A stretch of DNA of 64,000 nucleotides from Clostridium sp. 1001271st1 H5 (GCF_005845215.1 NZ_SPHO01000002.1:1-64000); one strand, 5' to 3'; shown: positions 17,773 through 26,941, numbered from the stretch's first letter. Translations and numbers: made by a program. The notes: generated from the sequence alone by a model not told the origin.

Positions 17773-18663
17773 ATGAAAAAGAGACTATTTAGCCTGGCCC
17801 TTGCATCGGTGATGGTATTATCCCTGGCAGGATGCGGCGGCTCAAAGGGAGCAGCCACAGAGACAAAGGCAGAGACAACTGAGGCAGCGGCAGACACCGC
17901 CAAGGCTGAGGGCGCATCTGAAGAGACAGAGAGCGAGGCCGCGTCAGAGGCAGCGGCAGAGAGTGCCGGAGGAACATTGATAGTAGGATTTGACCAGGAT
18001 TTCCCGCCTATGGGATTCATGGGAGATGACGGTGAATATACAGGATTTGACCTGGAGCTGGCCCAGGAAGTGGCAAAGCGTCTGGGACTGGAGTACAAGG
18101 CGCAGCCCATTGCATGGGATTCCAAGGATATGGAGCTGGAGGCAGGCAACATCGACTGTATCTGGAACGGATTTACCATGACAGGGCGTGAGGACGCCTA
18201 TACATGGTCTGAGCCGTACATGGCCAATACCCAGGTATTTGTTGTGGCTAAGGATTCCGGGATTGCCGGCCAGGCAGACCTGGCAGGCAAGATTGTGGAG
18301 TGCCAGGTAGACTCCTCCGCAGAGGCAGCGTTAAAGGAAGCGCCTGACCTGACAGCTACCTTCAAGCAGCTGCTTACCACGGCTGACTATAACTCAGCTT
18401 TCATGGATTTGGAACAGGGTGCAGTGGATGCCATTGCCATGGACGTAATTGTGGCCGGATATCAGATCCAGCAGAGAAATGCAGACTTCATTATTCTGGA
18501 GGACAGCCTGTCCGCAGAGGAGTACGGCGTTGGATTTAAGAAGGGCAATACGGAGCTCCGGGACAAGGTGCAGGCTGCCCTGGAGGAGATGGCTGCCGAC
18601 GGCACGCTTAAGTCCGTATCTGAGAAATGGTTTGGCGAGGACGTTACCACGATTGGTAAGTAA
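17773..18663 (+). CDS. Amino acid ABC transporter, substrate-binding lipoprotein
   Basis: The 296-residue precursor has a signal peptide ending in the lipobox LAGC, then a Thr/Glu/Ala-rich linker to about residue 70, then a family-3 solute-binding domain (LIVGFDQDFPPMGFMGDDGE, then YTGFDLELAQEVAKRLG). It captures a polar amino acid outside the membrane for the permease and ATPase encoded next. The actual ligand is not determinable; cystine, glutamine and similar are candidates. It has a strong promoter and AGAGGAGG ribosome binding site, and is followed by an intra-operon hairpin that would favour excess binding protein. Confidence 0.93.
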   Translation: MKKRLFSLALASVMVLSLAGCGGSKGAATETKAETTEAAADTAKAEGASEETESEAASEAAAESAGGTLIVGFDQDFPPMGFMGDDGEYTGFDLELAQEVAKRLGLEYKAQPIAWDSKDMELEAGNIDCIWNGFTMTGREDAYTWSEPYMANTQVFVVAKDSGIAGQADLAGKIVECQVDSSAEAALKEAPDLTATFKQLLTTADYNSAFMDLEQGAVDAIAMDVIVAGYQIQQRNADFIILEDSLSAEEYGVGFKKGNTELRDKVQAALEEMAADGTLKSVSEKWFGEDVTTIGK

Positions 18664-18691
18664 CAGACGCGTTGTTTGAATTGTTAGCATA

Positions 18692-18729
18692 AAAGCCGCT
18701 GTCCGGACCGGCTGGTCTGCAGCGGCTTT
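18692..18729 (+). terminator. Intra-operon attenuator hairpin
   Basis: AAAGCCGCTG (18692-18701) pairs perfectly with CAGCGGCTTT (18720-18729), with further GC pairing possible inside. There is little U-tract beyond TTTATA. It sits between the binding-protein and permease genes, where such hairpins lower downstream expression or stabilise the upstream mRNA. Confidence 0.65.
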
Positions 18730-18763
18730 ATACGGCATAAATGTTAAAGGCAGGTACGAAGTT

Positions 18764-19423
18764 ATGGGTAAGATGACAATTGAACAGATGTTGATTCAGT
18801 TGGCAGGAGGTATGGGAACCAGTATCCAGATATTCCTGGTGACGCTTATATTTTCCCTTCCGCTGGGCCTTTTGGTGGCCTTTGGACGTATGTCCGGGAA
18901 CCGGGTGCTTCAGGCCATTGTCAAGGTGTACATATCCATCATGAGAGGCACACCCCTGATGCTGCAGCTCATGGTGGTGTATTTCGGACCCTATTACCTG
19001 TTCCGCATCAAGGTGGGCAGCGGCTACCGCCTGTGGGCCACCTTCATCGGATTCGTAATCAACTATGCTGCCTATTTCGCTGAAATCTACAGAAGCGGCA
19101 TCCAGTCCATGCCTGTGGGCCAGTATGAGGCGGCCCGGATTCTGGGCTACAGCCGGTTCCAGACCTTTTTCAAAATCATACTTCCCCAGGTCATCAAACG
19201 GATTCTTCCGTCCGTGACCAACGAGGTTATCACCCTGGTCAAGGATACCTCCCTGGCCTTTACGCTCAGCGTGGCGGAGATGTTCTCCATAGCCAAGGCC
19301 CTGGCAGCGTCCCAGACCAACATGATTCCCTTTGTGGCGGCAGGGCTGTTCTATTACATTTTTAACCTGGTCGTTGCGGTCGGCATGGAGTGGGCTGAGA
19401 AGAAGATGGATTATTACCGTTAG
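18764..19423 (+). CDS. Amino acid ABC transporter permease
   Basis: The 219-residue membrane protein has five predicted helices and the HisM/GlnP-family pattern, including [12 protein letters not shown] near the start, the EAA-loop segment [20 protein letters not shown] followed by ILPQ, and [14 protein letters not shown]. It forms the channel of the polar amino acid uptake system with the lipoprotein upstream and the ATPase downstream. It probably works as a homodimer because no second permease gene is present. Confidence 0.93.
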   Translation: MGKMTIEQMLIQLAGGMGTSIQIFLVTLIFSLPLGLLVAFGRMSGNRVLQAIVKVYISIMRGTPLMLQLMVVYFGPYYLFRIKVGSGYRLWATFIGFVINYAAYFAEIYRSGIQSMPVGQYEAARILGYSRFQTFFKIILPQVIKRILPSVTNEVITLVKDTSLAFTLSVAEMFSIAKALAASQTNMIPFVAAGLFYYIFNLVVAVGMEWAEKKMDYYR

Positions 19424-19454
19424 AGTGTGTCTGAAAACAGGAGGATTGTGGATT

Positions 19455-20219
19455 ATGAAGCTGCTGGAATTAAATCATGTGGAAAAGTCCTTCGACGGGC
19501 TGGGAGTCATAAAGGATATATCCCTCCGTGTGGAGGAGGGGGAAATCGTGTCTGTCATCGGACCCTCCGGTTCAGGCAAATCCACCCTGCTGCGGTGCGC
19601 CACCATGCTGGAAACCATGGACAGCGGGGAAGTTGTGTACCTGGGCAAGCGGGCCGCCTGGACAGAAGGCGGGAAGGCTGTGTATGCCTCAAAGAAGGAT
19701 TTGAAGGAAATCCAGAGCCAGTACGGCCTGGTATTCCAGAATTTTAACTTGTTTCCCCATTACTCTGTCATGAAGAACATCACGGACGCCCCCATCCATG
19801 TGCAGAAAAGGGACAGGGATGAGGTGTATGAGGAAGCCAGGGCCCTGCTTAAGAAAATGGGCCTGGAGGACAAGGAGAACGCATACCCCTGCCAGCTGTC
19901 CGGCGGCCAGTGCCAGCGCGTGGCCATTGCCAGGGCATTGGCCCTGAATCCCAAGATACTGTTCTTTGACGAACCTACCTCAGCCCTGGACCCGGAACTG
20001 ACCGGGGAGGTGCTTAAGGTTATCAAATCCCTGGCGGACCTGGATATCGCCATGGTGATTGTCACCCATGAGATGGCCTTTGCAAGGGATATATCAGACC
20101 GGGTGGTGTTTATGGCAGACGGCGTCATTGTGGAGGAGGGTACGCCGGAGCAGGTATTTGCGTCGGATAACGAGAGGACCCAGAGCTTTCTGGGGCGGTA
20201 TGGAGCTTTGCTGAATTAA
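19455..20219 (+). CDS. Amino acid ABC transporter ATP-binding protein
   Basis: Start is set at ATG 19455 ([13 protein letters not shown]), which has AGGAGG about ten bases upstream; the in-frame upstream extension overlaps the permease and does not look like protein. The 254-residue ATPase has Walker [11 protein letters not shown]-loop [11 protein letters not shown], signature [15 protein letters not shown], Walker [14 protein letters not shown] and H-loop VTHEM. A short insertion (about residues 70-85) is usual in one GlnQ/HisP subgroup. It energises the adjacent importer and is the last gene of the operon. Confidence 0.94.
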   Translation: MKLLELNHVEKSFDGLGVIKDISLRVEEGEIVSVIGPSGSGKSTLLRCATMLETMDSGEVVYLGKRAAWTEGGKAVYASKKDLKEIQSQYGLVFQNFNLFPHYSVMKNITDAPIHVQKRDRDEVYEEARALLKKMGLEDKENAYPCQLSGGQCQRVAIARALALNPKILFFDEPTSALDPELTGEVLKVIKSLADLDIAMVIVTHEMAFARDISDRVVFMADGVIVEEGTPEQVFASDNERTQSFLGRYGALLN

Positions 20220-20264
20220 TGCAGCAAAGCACCGGGGAGACAGGTATGCGGATGACGGTCATAT

Positions 20265-20333
20265 AAAAGGCTGCAGGATGAACGGGATGCCCATAAACAT
20301 GAGGCGGACATTCCTTTCATCCTGCGGCCTTTT
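20265..20333 (+). terminator. Terminator of the amino acid ABC operon
   Basis: AAAAGGCTGCAGGATGAA (20265-20282) pairs with TTTCATCCTGCGGCCTTTT (20315-20333), one mismatch, with a 32-base loop. The trailing TTTTG gives the U-tract. Confidence 0.75.
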
Positions 20334-20460
20334 GTCATGAAGCCTGTTTAAAAAGAATCATATTTTGCTATTTGGTCCACTTTATGATATGCTGGAAAAA
20401 CAGGTACGGAGCAGGTTAACGTTGGCAAAAACTTGGACAAAAGATAAGGGGATGACGCAC

Positions 20461-22074
20461 ATGTCCTTTACGATTAAAGATGCGCTGGAGCTGGACTGCC
20501 TCAGGGACTGTAAGCTGGTTGCAGGCGCCGGGGGAACCGGCAATCCCATAACATGCATAGACACCATGGAAATACCGGACATAACCCTGTGGCTGAAGAA
20601 GAATGAACTGCTGATTACCACGGGATACTCCATAAAAAGTGATAAGAAGTTTTTATCGCACCTCATCACCAGCCTTCATAAGGCCCAGGCAGCGGGAATC
20701 ATGATTAAGACCAGGTTCATCGGCTCGCTCCCGGACGAGTGCCTGGTGCTGGCGGAGCAGCTTAAAGTCCCGCTGATTGAGATACCGGACGCAAAGCCTT
20801 TTATCGAGCTGATTAACGCCCTGATGCGGGTGATTGTGGACGAGCAGAACATGCTTTTGGATTACAGGAACGAAATCTACAAAAAATTCACGGATTTGGA
20901 GCTTAACGGCGGAGGCCTGGACCGGGTGGGAAAGGTTCTGTACAGCCTTCTGGAAAAGCCCATTACCCTGTTTGACGATAGCATGAATAAGAAGCTGGAA
21001 TTCCCCTCCGGGGGCTATTTCAGCAGTACCCTGGGGGAGGATGTGTGGGACCAGCTGATGAAGGCCGTGGGCAAGATGCCCTACAACCAGGAGGAACTGT
21101 GCATACGGTTTGATGACCATGTGGTTGAGATACGCAAGATATATTTAAAAAGCAGGCCCTGCGGCTACATTTTCGCTGAAATAGAGACAGACCAGCTGGA
21201 GGACAGGGACAGGATTGTCCTGGACCAGGCGGTTACTGCATTTGCCCTGGAGTTTTCCAAGCTGGAGGTGATTTACCAGCACCAGAACATGATGGGGACC
21301 AGTTTTTTCCTGGACATTATCATGGGCAACATCAAGAGCGAGGAGGAGGCTGTGCTGCGCTCCGATTATCTGAACTGGCCCAAGCTGCCTGTATTCATCG
21401 TGGTGCTGGATATTTATAACTTTGAAAAGTATGTCCAGAAAAAGACGGAGGAGGATGTGATTCAGGTCAAGCAGAGGACCTGCCATCTCATACAGAAAAC
21501 CTTCTGGTATTACAATGTGGAGTGTCTGGTGATACCCAAAAGCGACAGCTTTTCCTGCATTATCCCGTCCAAGTGCCGGAGCCAGGTCCCGCCGATACTG
21601 GACCAGATACAGACATGGGGCATACAGGCCATGGGATTCCGTCTGACAGCCGGTATATCCAAGAACACAGACCATTATCTGGGACTTAAAAATGCTTATG
21701 AGGATGCCCGCGATGCCATCAGGATAGGGGAAATCCTGGACAAGCCGGTGGTTTTTATTAAGGATGTAAACTTTGAGCACGCGTTGATTCGGGGGGCAAA
21801 CCAGGAATATATACGGGGATACATTGAGGAAACCGTGGGAAAGCTCCAGGCCTATGACCGGGAGAACCAGACAGAGCTTCTGAAGACCCTGAGTGAGCTG
21901 GTGCACAATATGGGAATCAGGACACAGACAGCGGATGCCCTGTTCCTGCACCGCAATACCCTGGCATACAGAATCAAGAAAATAGAGACAATCACAGGAT
22001 ACGACCTGTCCCGCAGGGATAAGCTGCTGGAGCTGGGAATCGCCCTGCGGATGGCTCCGTTTTTTAAACCATAG
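20461..22074 (+). CDS. PucR-family transcriptional regulator
   Basis: The ATG at 20461 is chosen because AAGGGG lies nine bases upstream; the longer reading has no such site. The 537-residue protein has an N-terminal PucR domain (about 10-125, including MEIPDITLWLKKNELLITTG), a middle CdaR GGDEF-like domain (about 290-410) and a C-terminal PucR helix-turn-helix near 475-530 (LFLHRNTLAYRIKKIETITG). Such regulators typically sense a catabolic substrate and activate neighbouring genes for purine, ureide or amino-acid breakdown. The next operon encodes an uptake system plus amidohydrolase and racemase-type enzymes, so it is the probable target (inference). Confidence 0.9.
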   Translation: MSFTIKDALELDCLRDCKLVAGAGGTGNPITCIDTMEIPDITLWLKKNELLITTGYSIKSDKKFLSHLITSLHKAQAAGIMIKTRFIGSLPDECLVLAEQLKVPLIEIPDAKPFIELINALMRVIVDEQNMLLDYRNEIYKKFTDLELNGGGLDRVGKVLYSLLEKPITLFDDSMNKKLEFPSGGYFSSTLGEDVWDQLMKAVGKMPYNQEELCIRFDDHVVEIRKIYLKSRPCGYIFAEIETDQLEDRDRIVLDQAVTAFALEFSKLEVIYQHQNMMGTSFFLDIIMGNIKSEEEAVLRSDYLNWPKLPVFIVVLDIYNFEKYVQKKTEEDVIQVKQRTCHLIQKTFWYYNVECLVIPKSDSFSCIIPSKCRSQVPPILDQIQTWGIQAMGFRLTAGISKNTDHYLGLKNAYEDARDAIRIGEILDKPVVFIKDVNFEHALIRGANQEYIRGYIEETVGKLQAYDRENQTELLKTLSELVHNMGIRTQTADALFLHRNTLAYRIKKIETITGYDLSRRDKLLELGIALRMAPFFKP

Positions 22075-22096
22075 GTCACGGACCGGCAGACAGCAG

Positions 22097-22129
22097 ATTG
22101 CCAGTTGTGCTAGTTGCACAACTGGCAAT
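22097..22129. repeat. Perfect 14-base inverted repeat
   Basis: ATTGCCAGTTGTGC (22097-22110) and its exact complement GCACAACTGGCAAT (22116-22129) are separated by TAGTT. It lies 22 bases after the PucR gene. As an RNA hairpin it could terminate that gene, although only a weak TTTG follows. As DNA it could be an operator for the ECF operon promoter that begins 25 bases downstream. Confidence 0.7.
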
Positions 22130-22153
22130 TTGTGCTTTCATACGTGGTGCACA

Positions 22154-22182
22154 TAGATATGATTTTATAAAAATTTTATAAT
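22154..22182 (+). promoter_or_regulatory. Probable promoter of the ECF/racemase operon
   Basis: TAGATA (22154-22159) and a consensus TATAAT (22177-22182) are 17 bases apart in an AT-rich stretch. Transcription would start near 22189 and give a leader of about 108 bases. The -35 matches consensus at four of six positions, so an activator such as the PucR protein could be needed. Confidence 0.55.
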
Positions 22183-22218
22183 TATAGACAGAAAATATAC
22201 AGCACTTTGCGAAGAAGT

Positions 22219-22274
22219 AGAGTCCGAATGATATGGAGGGGCAGAATTATCTGATTTTGCACGGGCTCTTTTTT
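22219..22274 (+). terminator. Leader terminator/attenuator of the ECF operon
   Basis: AGAGTCCG (22219-22226) can pair with CGGGCTCT (22262-22269), one G-U pair, followed directly by six T (22269-22274). It lies inside the 5' leader, 22 bases before the first start codon, so read-through must be allowed for the operon to be expressed. A smaller CAGA/TCTG hairpin lies in the loop. This layout suggests attenuation or a riboswitch-like control. Confidence 0.55.
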
Positions 22275-22296
22275 AATACAATAAGGAGGAATCAAT

Positions 22297-24042
22297 ATGG
22301 CAGAAGAAATCATCCGATTTGAGCATGTGTCCTACACTTACCCGGGAGCGGATATACCTGCGGTGAAGGACGTCTCATTCAGCATTGAGGAAGGGGAAAT
22401 CGTTCTTATAACAGGACCTTCCGGAGCAGGAAAGACCACATTGTGCTCCATGCTCAACCGGATAATACCGGAATCCTACGGCGGCGGCATTGAAGGAAAG
22501 ATTTACATAAAGGGAGCCGACATATCCAAGTACACCATCGGACAGATGGCATTCATATCCGGGATGCTGTTCCAGGACCCAAGCGGCCAGCTGACCTGCG
22601 CAACGGTGGAGGACGAGATAGCCTTTGGGCCTGAGAACAAGGGACTTCCCGTGGATACCATCAATGCCCTGGTGGACAAGTATGCCGGATACGTGGGTAT
22701 GGAAAAGCTGATGCGCAGGCCGCCCCAGGCATTGTCCGGCGGACAGCAGCAGTCAGTGGCCTATGCCTCCGTCCTTGCTATGGAGCCTGAAATCTATGTG
22801 CTGGACGAACCCACCTCCAATCTGGACCCCCTGGGAAGCGACCTGGTGTTCCGGCTGATGGAGAGGGTGGCGGGGGATATGAACAAAACAGCCATTATCG
22901 TGGAGCATAAGCTGGAGAAAATCATCGGCCTGGTGGACCGGATTATTGTAATGGACAAAGGAGGGATTGCCTTTAACGGAAAGCCGGTGGAGGTGCTGCA
23001 CCACTATCAGGAGTTAAAGGAAATCGGGGTGGTGGCCCCCCAGATGAACCAAATCATCAATTTGCTGTCGGACCATGGCATGGCGGAGCTGTTTCCCACT
23101 ACCTGCTTTGAAGAAGCGGTCAGGGAGTTAAAGGCAGCGCTCCCCTCTCAGCTGCCGCTGGAGAAGATGAAGGAGACAGCCGCCCGTTTTACCAATCCTC
23201 CGTCCTATGACAAGCCCATCATTGAAATCAGGGACCTGCATTTCGGATATACCCCAGAGGTGGAAGTGCTTCACGGGGTCAGCCTGGATGTGTATGAGGG
23301 GGAGTTTCTTTCCATTGTGGGCCAGAACGGTTCCGGAAAGACCACCATTGTAAAGCATTTTAACGGGCTCCATAAACCTACCTCCGGCACGGTCCGGGTA
23401 AAGGGGGTGGCTACCTCGGACAGTACGGTGGCAAAGCTCTCCCAGAGCGTGGGCTACTGCTTCCAGAACCCGGACCACCAGATTTTCTCATCCGTGGTAA
23501 AGGATGAGCTGTGTTACGGCCCAAAGAACTTAAGGTGGCCCCAGCAGGAAATAGAAGAGTCGGTCAGCGAGGTGGGACGTTTCCTGAAAATAGAGGATTT
23601 GTTTGACCAGAACCCCTATAACCTGAGCAAGGGACAGCGCCAGCAGATTGCAGTGGCCGCCATTCTTGCCATGAAGCCCGATGTGCTGGTGGTGGATGAG
23701 CCAACCACGGGACAGGACCCGCGTCAGAGCCATGAAATGATGGATATGGTAAAATGGCTGAACACGGAACTGCACAAGACCATTGTGGTTATCACCCATG
23801 ACATGAGCATTGCGGCGGAGTACTCGGACCGTATTGTGGTGATGCACAGCGGGCAGGTTATTGCCCAGGGAATCCCCAGGGAGGTGTTTGCCCGGGAGGA
23901 GCTTCTGAATTCTTCCAACCTGGAATCCCCGCAGATTACTCGGCTTTTGCAGCAGGCCGGAATCAAGGAGCCGGTGGTTATTGATGTACAGGAAGCCTTT
24001 GAGCTTCTGTCTCTGATTACATTTAAGGAGGGAAATGCATGA
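22297..24042 (+). CDS. ECF transporter ATPase, two fused ABC domains (EcfA-A')
   Basis: The 581-residue protein contains two complete ATPase domains in tandem. Domain 1 (about 1-260) has GPSGAGKTT, LSGGQQQSVAYASVLA and VLDEPTSNLDP. Domain 2 (about 305-560) has GQNGSGKTT, LSKGQRQQIAVAAILA and VVDEPTTGQDP. The fused EcfA1-A2 layout is that of YkoD-type group I ECF transporters. The ATG follows AAGGAGGA. The stop overlaps the EcfT start by four bases. It powers uptake of a compound bound by the S component encoded downstream. Both ATP sites look functional. Confidence 0.93.
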   Translation: MAEEIIRFEHVSYTYPGADIPAVKDVSFSIEEGEIVLITGPSGAGKTTLCSMLNRIIPESYGGGIEGKIYIKGADISKYTIGQMAFISGMLFQDPSGQLTCATVEDEIAFGPENKGLPVDTINALVDKYAGYVGMEKLMRRPPQALSGGQQQSVAYASVLAMEPEIYVLDEPTSNLDPLGSDLVFRLMERVAGDMNKTAIIVEHKLEKIIGLVDRIIVMDKGGIAFNGKPVEVLHHYQELKEIGVVAPQMNQIINLLSDHGMAELFPTTCFEEAVRELKAALPSQLPLEKMKETAARFTNPPSYDKPIIEIRDLHFGYTPEVEVLHGVSLDVYEGEFLSIVGQNGSGKTTIVKHFNGLHKPTSGTVRVKGVATSDSTVAKLSQSVGYCFQNPDHQIFSSVVKDELCYGPKNLRWPQQEIEESVSEVGRFLKIEDLFDQNPYNLSKGQRQQIAVAAILAMKPDVLVVDEPTTGQDPRQSHEMMDMVKWLNTELHKTIVVITHDMSIAAEYSDRIVVMHSGQVIAQGIPREVFAREELLNSSNLESPQITRLLQQAGIKEPVVIDVQEAFELLSLITFKEGNA

Positions 24043-24866
24043 AGGTCAATTCCATAGAACAATCATTTTTATATTCACTGGACCCGCGTACCAAGATGCT
24101 GATGCTTCTGATGCTGATTCTTATGGGTGTCATGATAATGGACCCCTTCCTCACCGTTGTTATGATGCTGCTGATTTATCTCCTGTACCGGGGCTCAGGC
24201 GTGTCCGCGAATCAGGTGTGGAGGACCACAAAGCCTCTGATTCTGGCCTTTGTGCTGTTCTTCCTGCTGAATTTCCCCTTTGCAACGCCTTTAGAGGGGG
24301 AACGGGTATTTTTCTACCTTCTGCCCATGAATAAGATACCCGTGACCATGACCGGCATTCTTACCGGCCTGGGAAACGGACTCAGGTTCATTATGTTTAT
24401 CTGGATTTCAGACCTTATAACCCAGGCAACGCCCACCAGCGATATTGTCCTGGCATTGAATAAGGGCCATGTGCCGCCGGAGGCATCCATTGCCATCGGA
24501 ATCGCATTTTCCTATATCCCGGTGTTAAAGAAGGAGTTCTCCACGGTCATTGAGGCCCAGAAATCCAGGGGGGCCAGCTTTGAGAGCAAGAACCTGTTTG
24601 TCAAGGTTAAGGCATATATACCGGTCATAGTTCCGGGCCTGTTTATTTCCATCATGAAGGGGCGGGACATTGCCAGGGCCATTGAGGCCAGGGGATTTAC
24701 CTATGACCCGGTGGAGCGCACATACCGTCATGAAATTAAGTGGAGAAACAGGGACTATGTGGTCATCGCCGGGCTGGTTGCAGTATTCGGCGTTATCGCT
24801 TACTTCAATGTGGGAAAGGGGTGGTTTAACACTAGATTTATCTATGACCTGTTGTTTAACCGATAA
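24039..24866 (+). CDS. ecfT: ECF transporter transmembrane subunit EcfT
   Basis: The 275-residue membrane protein has about five to six helices and the two coupling-helix motifs with Ala/Ser-Arg-Gly (QKSRGAS and EARGF), which bind the ATPase grooves. The N-terminal LDPRTKMLMLLML is also typical. It couples the fused ATPase to the S component. It overlaps the ATPase gene by four bases and is followed 17 bases later by the 64-residue membrane protein. It is dedicated to this operon, since the ATPase, T and S subunits are all present here. Confidence 0.92.
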   Translation: MKVNSIEQSFLYSLDPRTKMLMLLMLILMGVMIMDPFLTVVMMLLIYLLYRGSGVSANQVWRTTKPLILAFVLFFLLNFPFATPLEGERVFFYLLPMNKIPVTMTGILTGLGNGLRFIMFIWISDLITQATPTSDIVLALNKGHVPPEASIAIGIAFSYIPVLKKEFSTVIEAQKSRGASFESKNLFVKVKAYIPVIVPGLFISIMKGRDIARAIEARGFTYDPVERTYRHEIKWRNRDYVVIAGLVAVFGVIAYFNVGKGWFNTRFIYDLLFNR

Positions 24867-24883
24867 ATGAAGGAAGAGAGGTA

Positions 24884-25078
24884 ATGAGTATGGACAAAAA
24901 GACGAAGCTGGGTTTGCTGGGGTTGGTTGCACTATTTGTATTCTTCATTCTGTTCCGCGTATTTTACCAGAAGGGGGCCAAGCTGCTGGACGGGCTGTAT
25001 CCCTGGAACTGGGTGGCGCTGGTTGTGATATTGGTGCTGCTGGGGATTTTTGCTTACAAACTTACAAAGAAGAAATAA
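24884..25078 (+). CDS. Small two-helix membrane protein in the ECF operon
   Basis: The 64-residue protein has a basic N-terminus (MSMDKKTKLG), one hydrophobic helix at about 10-26, a short polar loop, a second helix at about 42-58 and a KLTKKK tail. Both termini are positive, suggesting an inside-inside hairpin. GAAGAGAGGT precedes the ATG. It lies between the EcfT and S-component genes with short gaps, so it is very probably co-expressed with the transporter. I do not recognise a family; an accessory or stabilising subunit is an inference from position. Confidence 0.7.
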   Translation: MSMDKKTKLGLLGLVALFVFFILFRVFYQKGAKLLDGLYPWNWVALVVILVLLGIFAYKLTKKK

Positions 25079-25100
25079 GGAAAGACAGGAGGATGGTAAT

Positions 25101-25670
25101 ATGGCGGAAGAAAAAAGACTGGACGTAAAAGAGAGAAAACCGTTCCTGACATCAAATCAGATTGGCATTGCCGCGGCATTCGGAGGCGCAGCATTTGCCT
25201 TCCGTGCCCTGGGCATTTCGGTACCCCTGGTGCCGCCGCTTGTCATGGACCCAGGCGCGCTGATGCCCTGCCTGGCCGGTATGGCAGGCGGACCGGTGGT
25301 GGGAGCCATTGTGGGCATTGCAAGGGGAATTCCATCAGGCACACCCATTGTGGATATCTGGGCCCAGCCCATAAAAGGTATTTACTGGGCCTTTATCTGG
25401 AAGTTTGTGATTCTTAAAATAGAGGACCCTAAAAAACGCTGGCTGGTGTTTGGCATTCTGACCTTCCTGCTTCAGTTCTTTGTTGAGCAGCCCATGTTCA
25501 CAGCGGGAAATGCGTATCTGCTGAAGCTGTACCCATTCTATCCCACATGGCCATTTACCCTGGCCTGGTATGCAGTGCTGTATTCCGTATTCCAGTTTGT
25601 AATCTTTGCAGCCCTGATTAAGGCATTTCCCGGATTGTTCGGATGGAAGACAGGAAAGAAGACGAAATAG
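25101..25670 (+). CDS. ECF transporter substrate-specificity (S) component
   Basis: The start is taken at ATG 25101 (MAEEKRLDVKERK), preceded by AGGAGGATGGTA; the longer reading overlaps the small protein. The 189-residue protein has a basic N-terminus then about six hydrophobic helices with glycine- and proline-rich loops (PLVMDPGALMPCLAGMAGGP, then GIARGIPSGTP). Size and helix count fit an ECF S component. The sequence does not match any S component whose substrate I know, so the ligand is open. Neighbouring amidohydrolase and racemase-type genes suggest an amide- or amino-acid-like compound. Confidence 0.8.
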   Translation: MAEEKRLDVKERKPFLTSNQIGIAAAFGGAAFAFRALGISVPLVPPLVMDPGALMPCLAGMAGGPVVGAIVGIARGIPSGTPIVDIWAQPIKGIYWAFIWKFVILKIEDPKKRWLVFGILTFLLQFFVEQPMFTAGNAYLLKLYPFYPTWPFTLAWYAVLYSVFQFVIFAALIKAFPGLFGWKTGKKTK

Positions 25671-25690
25671 GGAGAAGGGAGCACAGAACC

Positions 25691-26941
25691 ATGGATAACA
25701 AGAGGCTAAAGGAACTGGTGGAGGAGAGGAAAGAGGAGCTGCTGGATTTATGCTGCCGCATGATTCAGATTCCCAGCGTGAACCCGCCGGGAGAGGTGGA
25801 GGAAATCGTACGCTTTATCTGCGATTATCTTGAAAAGCATGGAATTTCCTGGGAAATCATCCGTCCCACGCCGGATACGCCCAATATTGTGGCAAAGATG
25901 GGTAATCCGGAAGGAAGGGTGCTGGTCCTGAACGGGCACTGCGACGTAGTGCCTCCGGGAAATCCGGACAAGTGGGATTTTGACCCGTTCTGCGGTGAGA
26001 TACGGGACGGGAAGATACTGGGACGGGGTACATCTGATATGAAGACAGGTCTTGGGGGGCTGCTCTTTGTCATGGGAATCCTGTCGGACGAAAAGGTTGA
26101 CCTGGGCGGACAGATTGTACTGACCGTTGTTCCGGATGAGGAGGTCAGCGGGGCCTGGGGCAGCAAGTGGCTGGTGGAGAGCGGAACCGTAAAAGGGGAT
26201 GCCTGCCTGATTGCAGAGCCCACCGGGTATTTTAACTGTGAAATCGGCCAGAAGGGTAGCTGCTGGATTAAGCTGTCCGTAAGCGGGACCCCGGCCCATG
26301 GAAGTCTTTCACCCTTTGTGGGCGACAATGCCATCGTAAAGCTGATGCGGGTCCTGGAGCGTATGGAAAAAATCAGGGATATTGTTCCCAGGTACGATGA
26401 GGAGACAGCAAGGGTCATGGAGGAATCCAGGGCAATGGCGGAGCGGCTGCTGGAGGCAAAGGGGGCGCGCCATGTGCTGAACCATTGTACGGTCAATATC
26501 GGAAAAATAAACGGCGGCACAAAGGTCAACATGGTCCCGGACCATGCTGAGGCGGAGGTGGATATCCGGATTCCTCTGGGCGTCACCACCGCCATGGTGG
26601 AGGATGCGGTGGACCTGATTATCCGGGAAGCGGGCGCAGATGGCGTGACCTATGATTTCGGATGGAAGTCCGAACCCAACAGTACGCCCCAGAATGCACA
26701 AATCGTGGAGGCGGTTGCCAGGAACGTGGAGGACGTGTGGAAGGAACCGCTGAACAGGACCTACCAGTGGGCCAGCAGCGACGCCAGATTTTTCCGCTAC
26801 GCCGGAATCCCCACGCTGCAGTACGGACCTGCCAACCTGGAGGGGGTCCATGCCTACAATGAGACAGTGGACGTACAGGATGTGGTCAATGCGGCCAAGG
26901 TGTATATCGGGGCCATTACGGATTATCTGGGACAGGAGTGA
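25691..26941 (+). CDS. M20-family amidohydrolase/peptidase (ArgE/DapE type)
   Basis: ATG 25691 (MDNKRLKELVEER) is preceded by GGGAGAAGGGAG. The 416-residue enzyme has the M20 metal motifs: GHCDVVPPG, GRGTSDMKTG, VPDEEVSG with the catalytic Glu, AEPT, and a C-terminal LEGVHAYNE His. The central dimerisation domain (about 180-300) contains GTPAHGS. It should hydrolyse an N-acyl amino acid, dipeptide or carbamoyl compound with two zinc ions. It is encoded directly after the ECF S component and two or more bases before the racemase gene, so its substrate is probably the imported compound (inference). Confidence 0.88.
   Translation: MDNKRLKELVEERKEELLDLCCRMIQIPSVNPPGEVEEIVRFICDYLEKHGISWEIIRPTPDTPNIVAKMGNPEGRVLVLNGHCDVVPPGNPDKWDFDPFCGEIRDGKILGRGTSDMKTGLGGLLFVMGILSDEKVDLGGQIVLTVVPDEEVSGAWGSKWLVESGTVKGDACLIAEPTGYFNCEIGQKGSCWIKLSVSGTPAHGSLSPFVGDNAIVKLMRVLERMEKIRDIVPRYDEETARVMEESRAMAERLLEAKGARHVLNHCTVNIGKINGGTKVNMVPDHAEAEVDIRIPLGVTTAMVEDAVDLIIREAGADGVTYDFGWKSEPNSTPQNAQIVEAVARNVEDVWKEPLNRTYQWASSDARFFRYAGIPTLQYGPANLEGVHAYNETVDVQDVVNAAKVYIGAITDYLGQE

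Noticed and set aside
21145..22128. 327-codon open frame on the minus strand.
   Set aside because: It is antisense to the PucR regulator and runs into the inverted repeat after it.
22227..22236. AATGATATGG in the ECF leader resembles the 5' core of purine riboswitches.
   Set aside because: The partner core (GTTTCTACC-like and TAAA segments) and the P1 stem are missing. The resemblance is only local.
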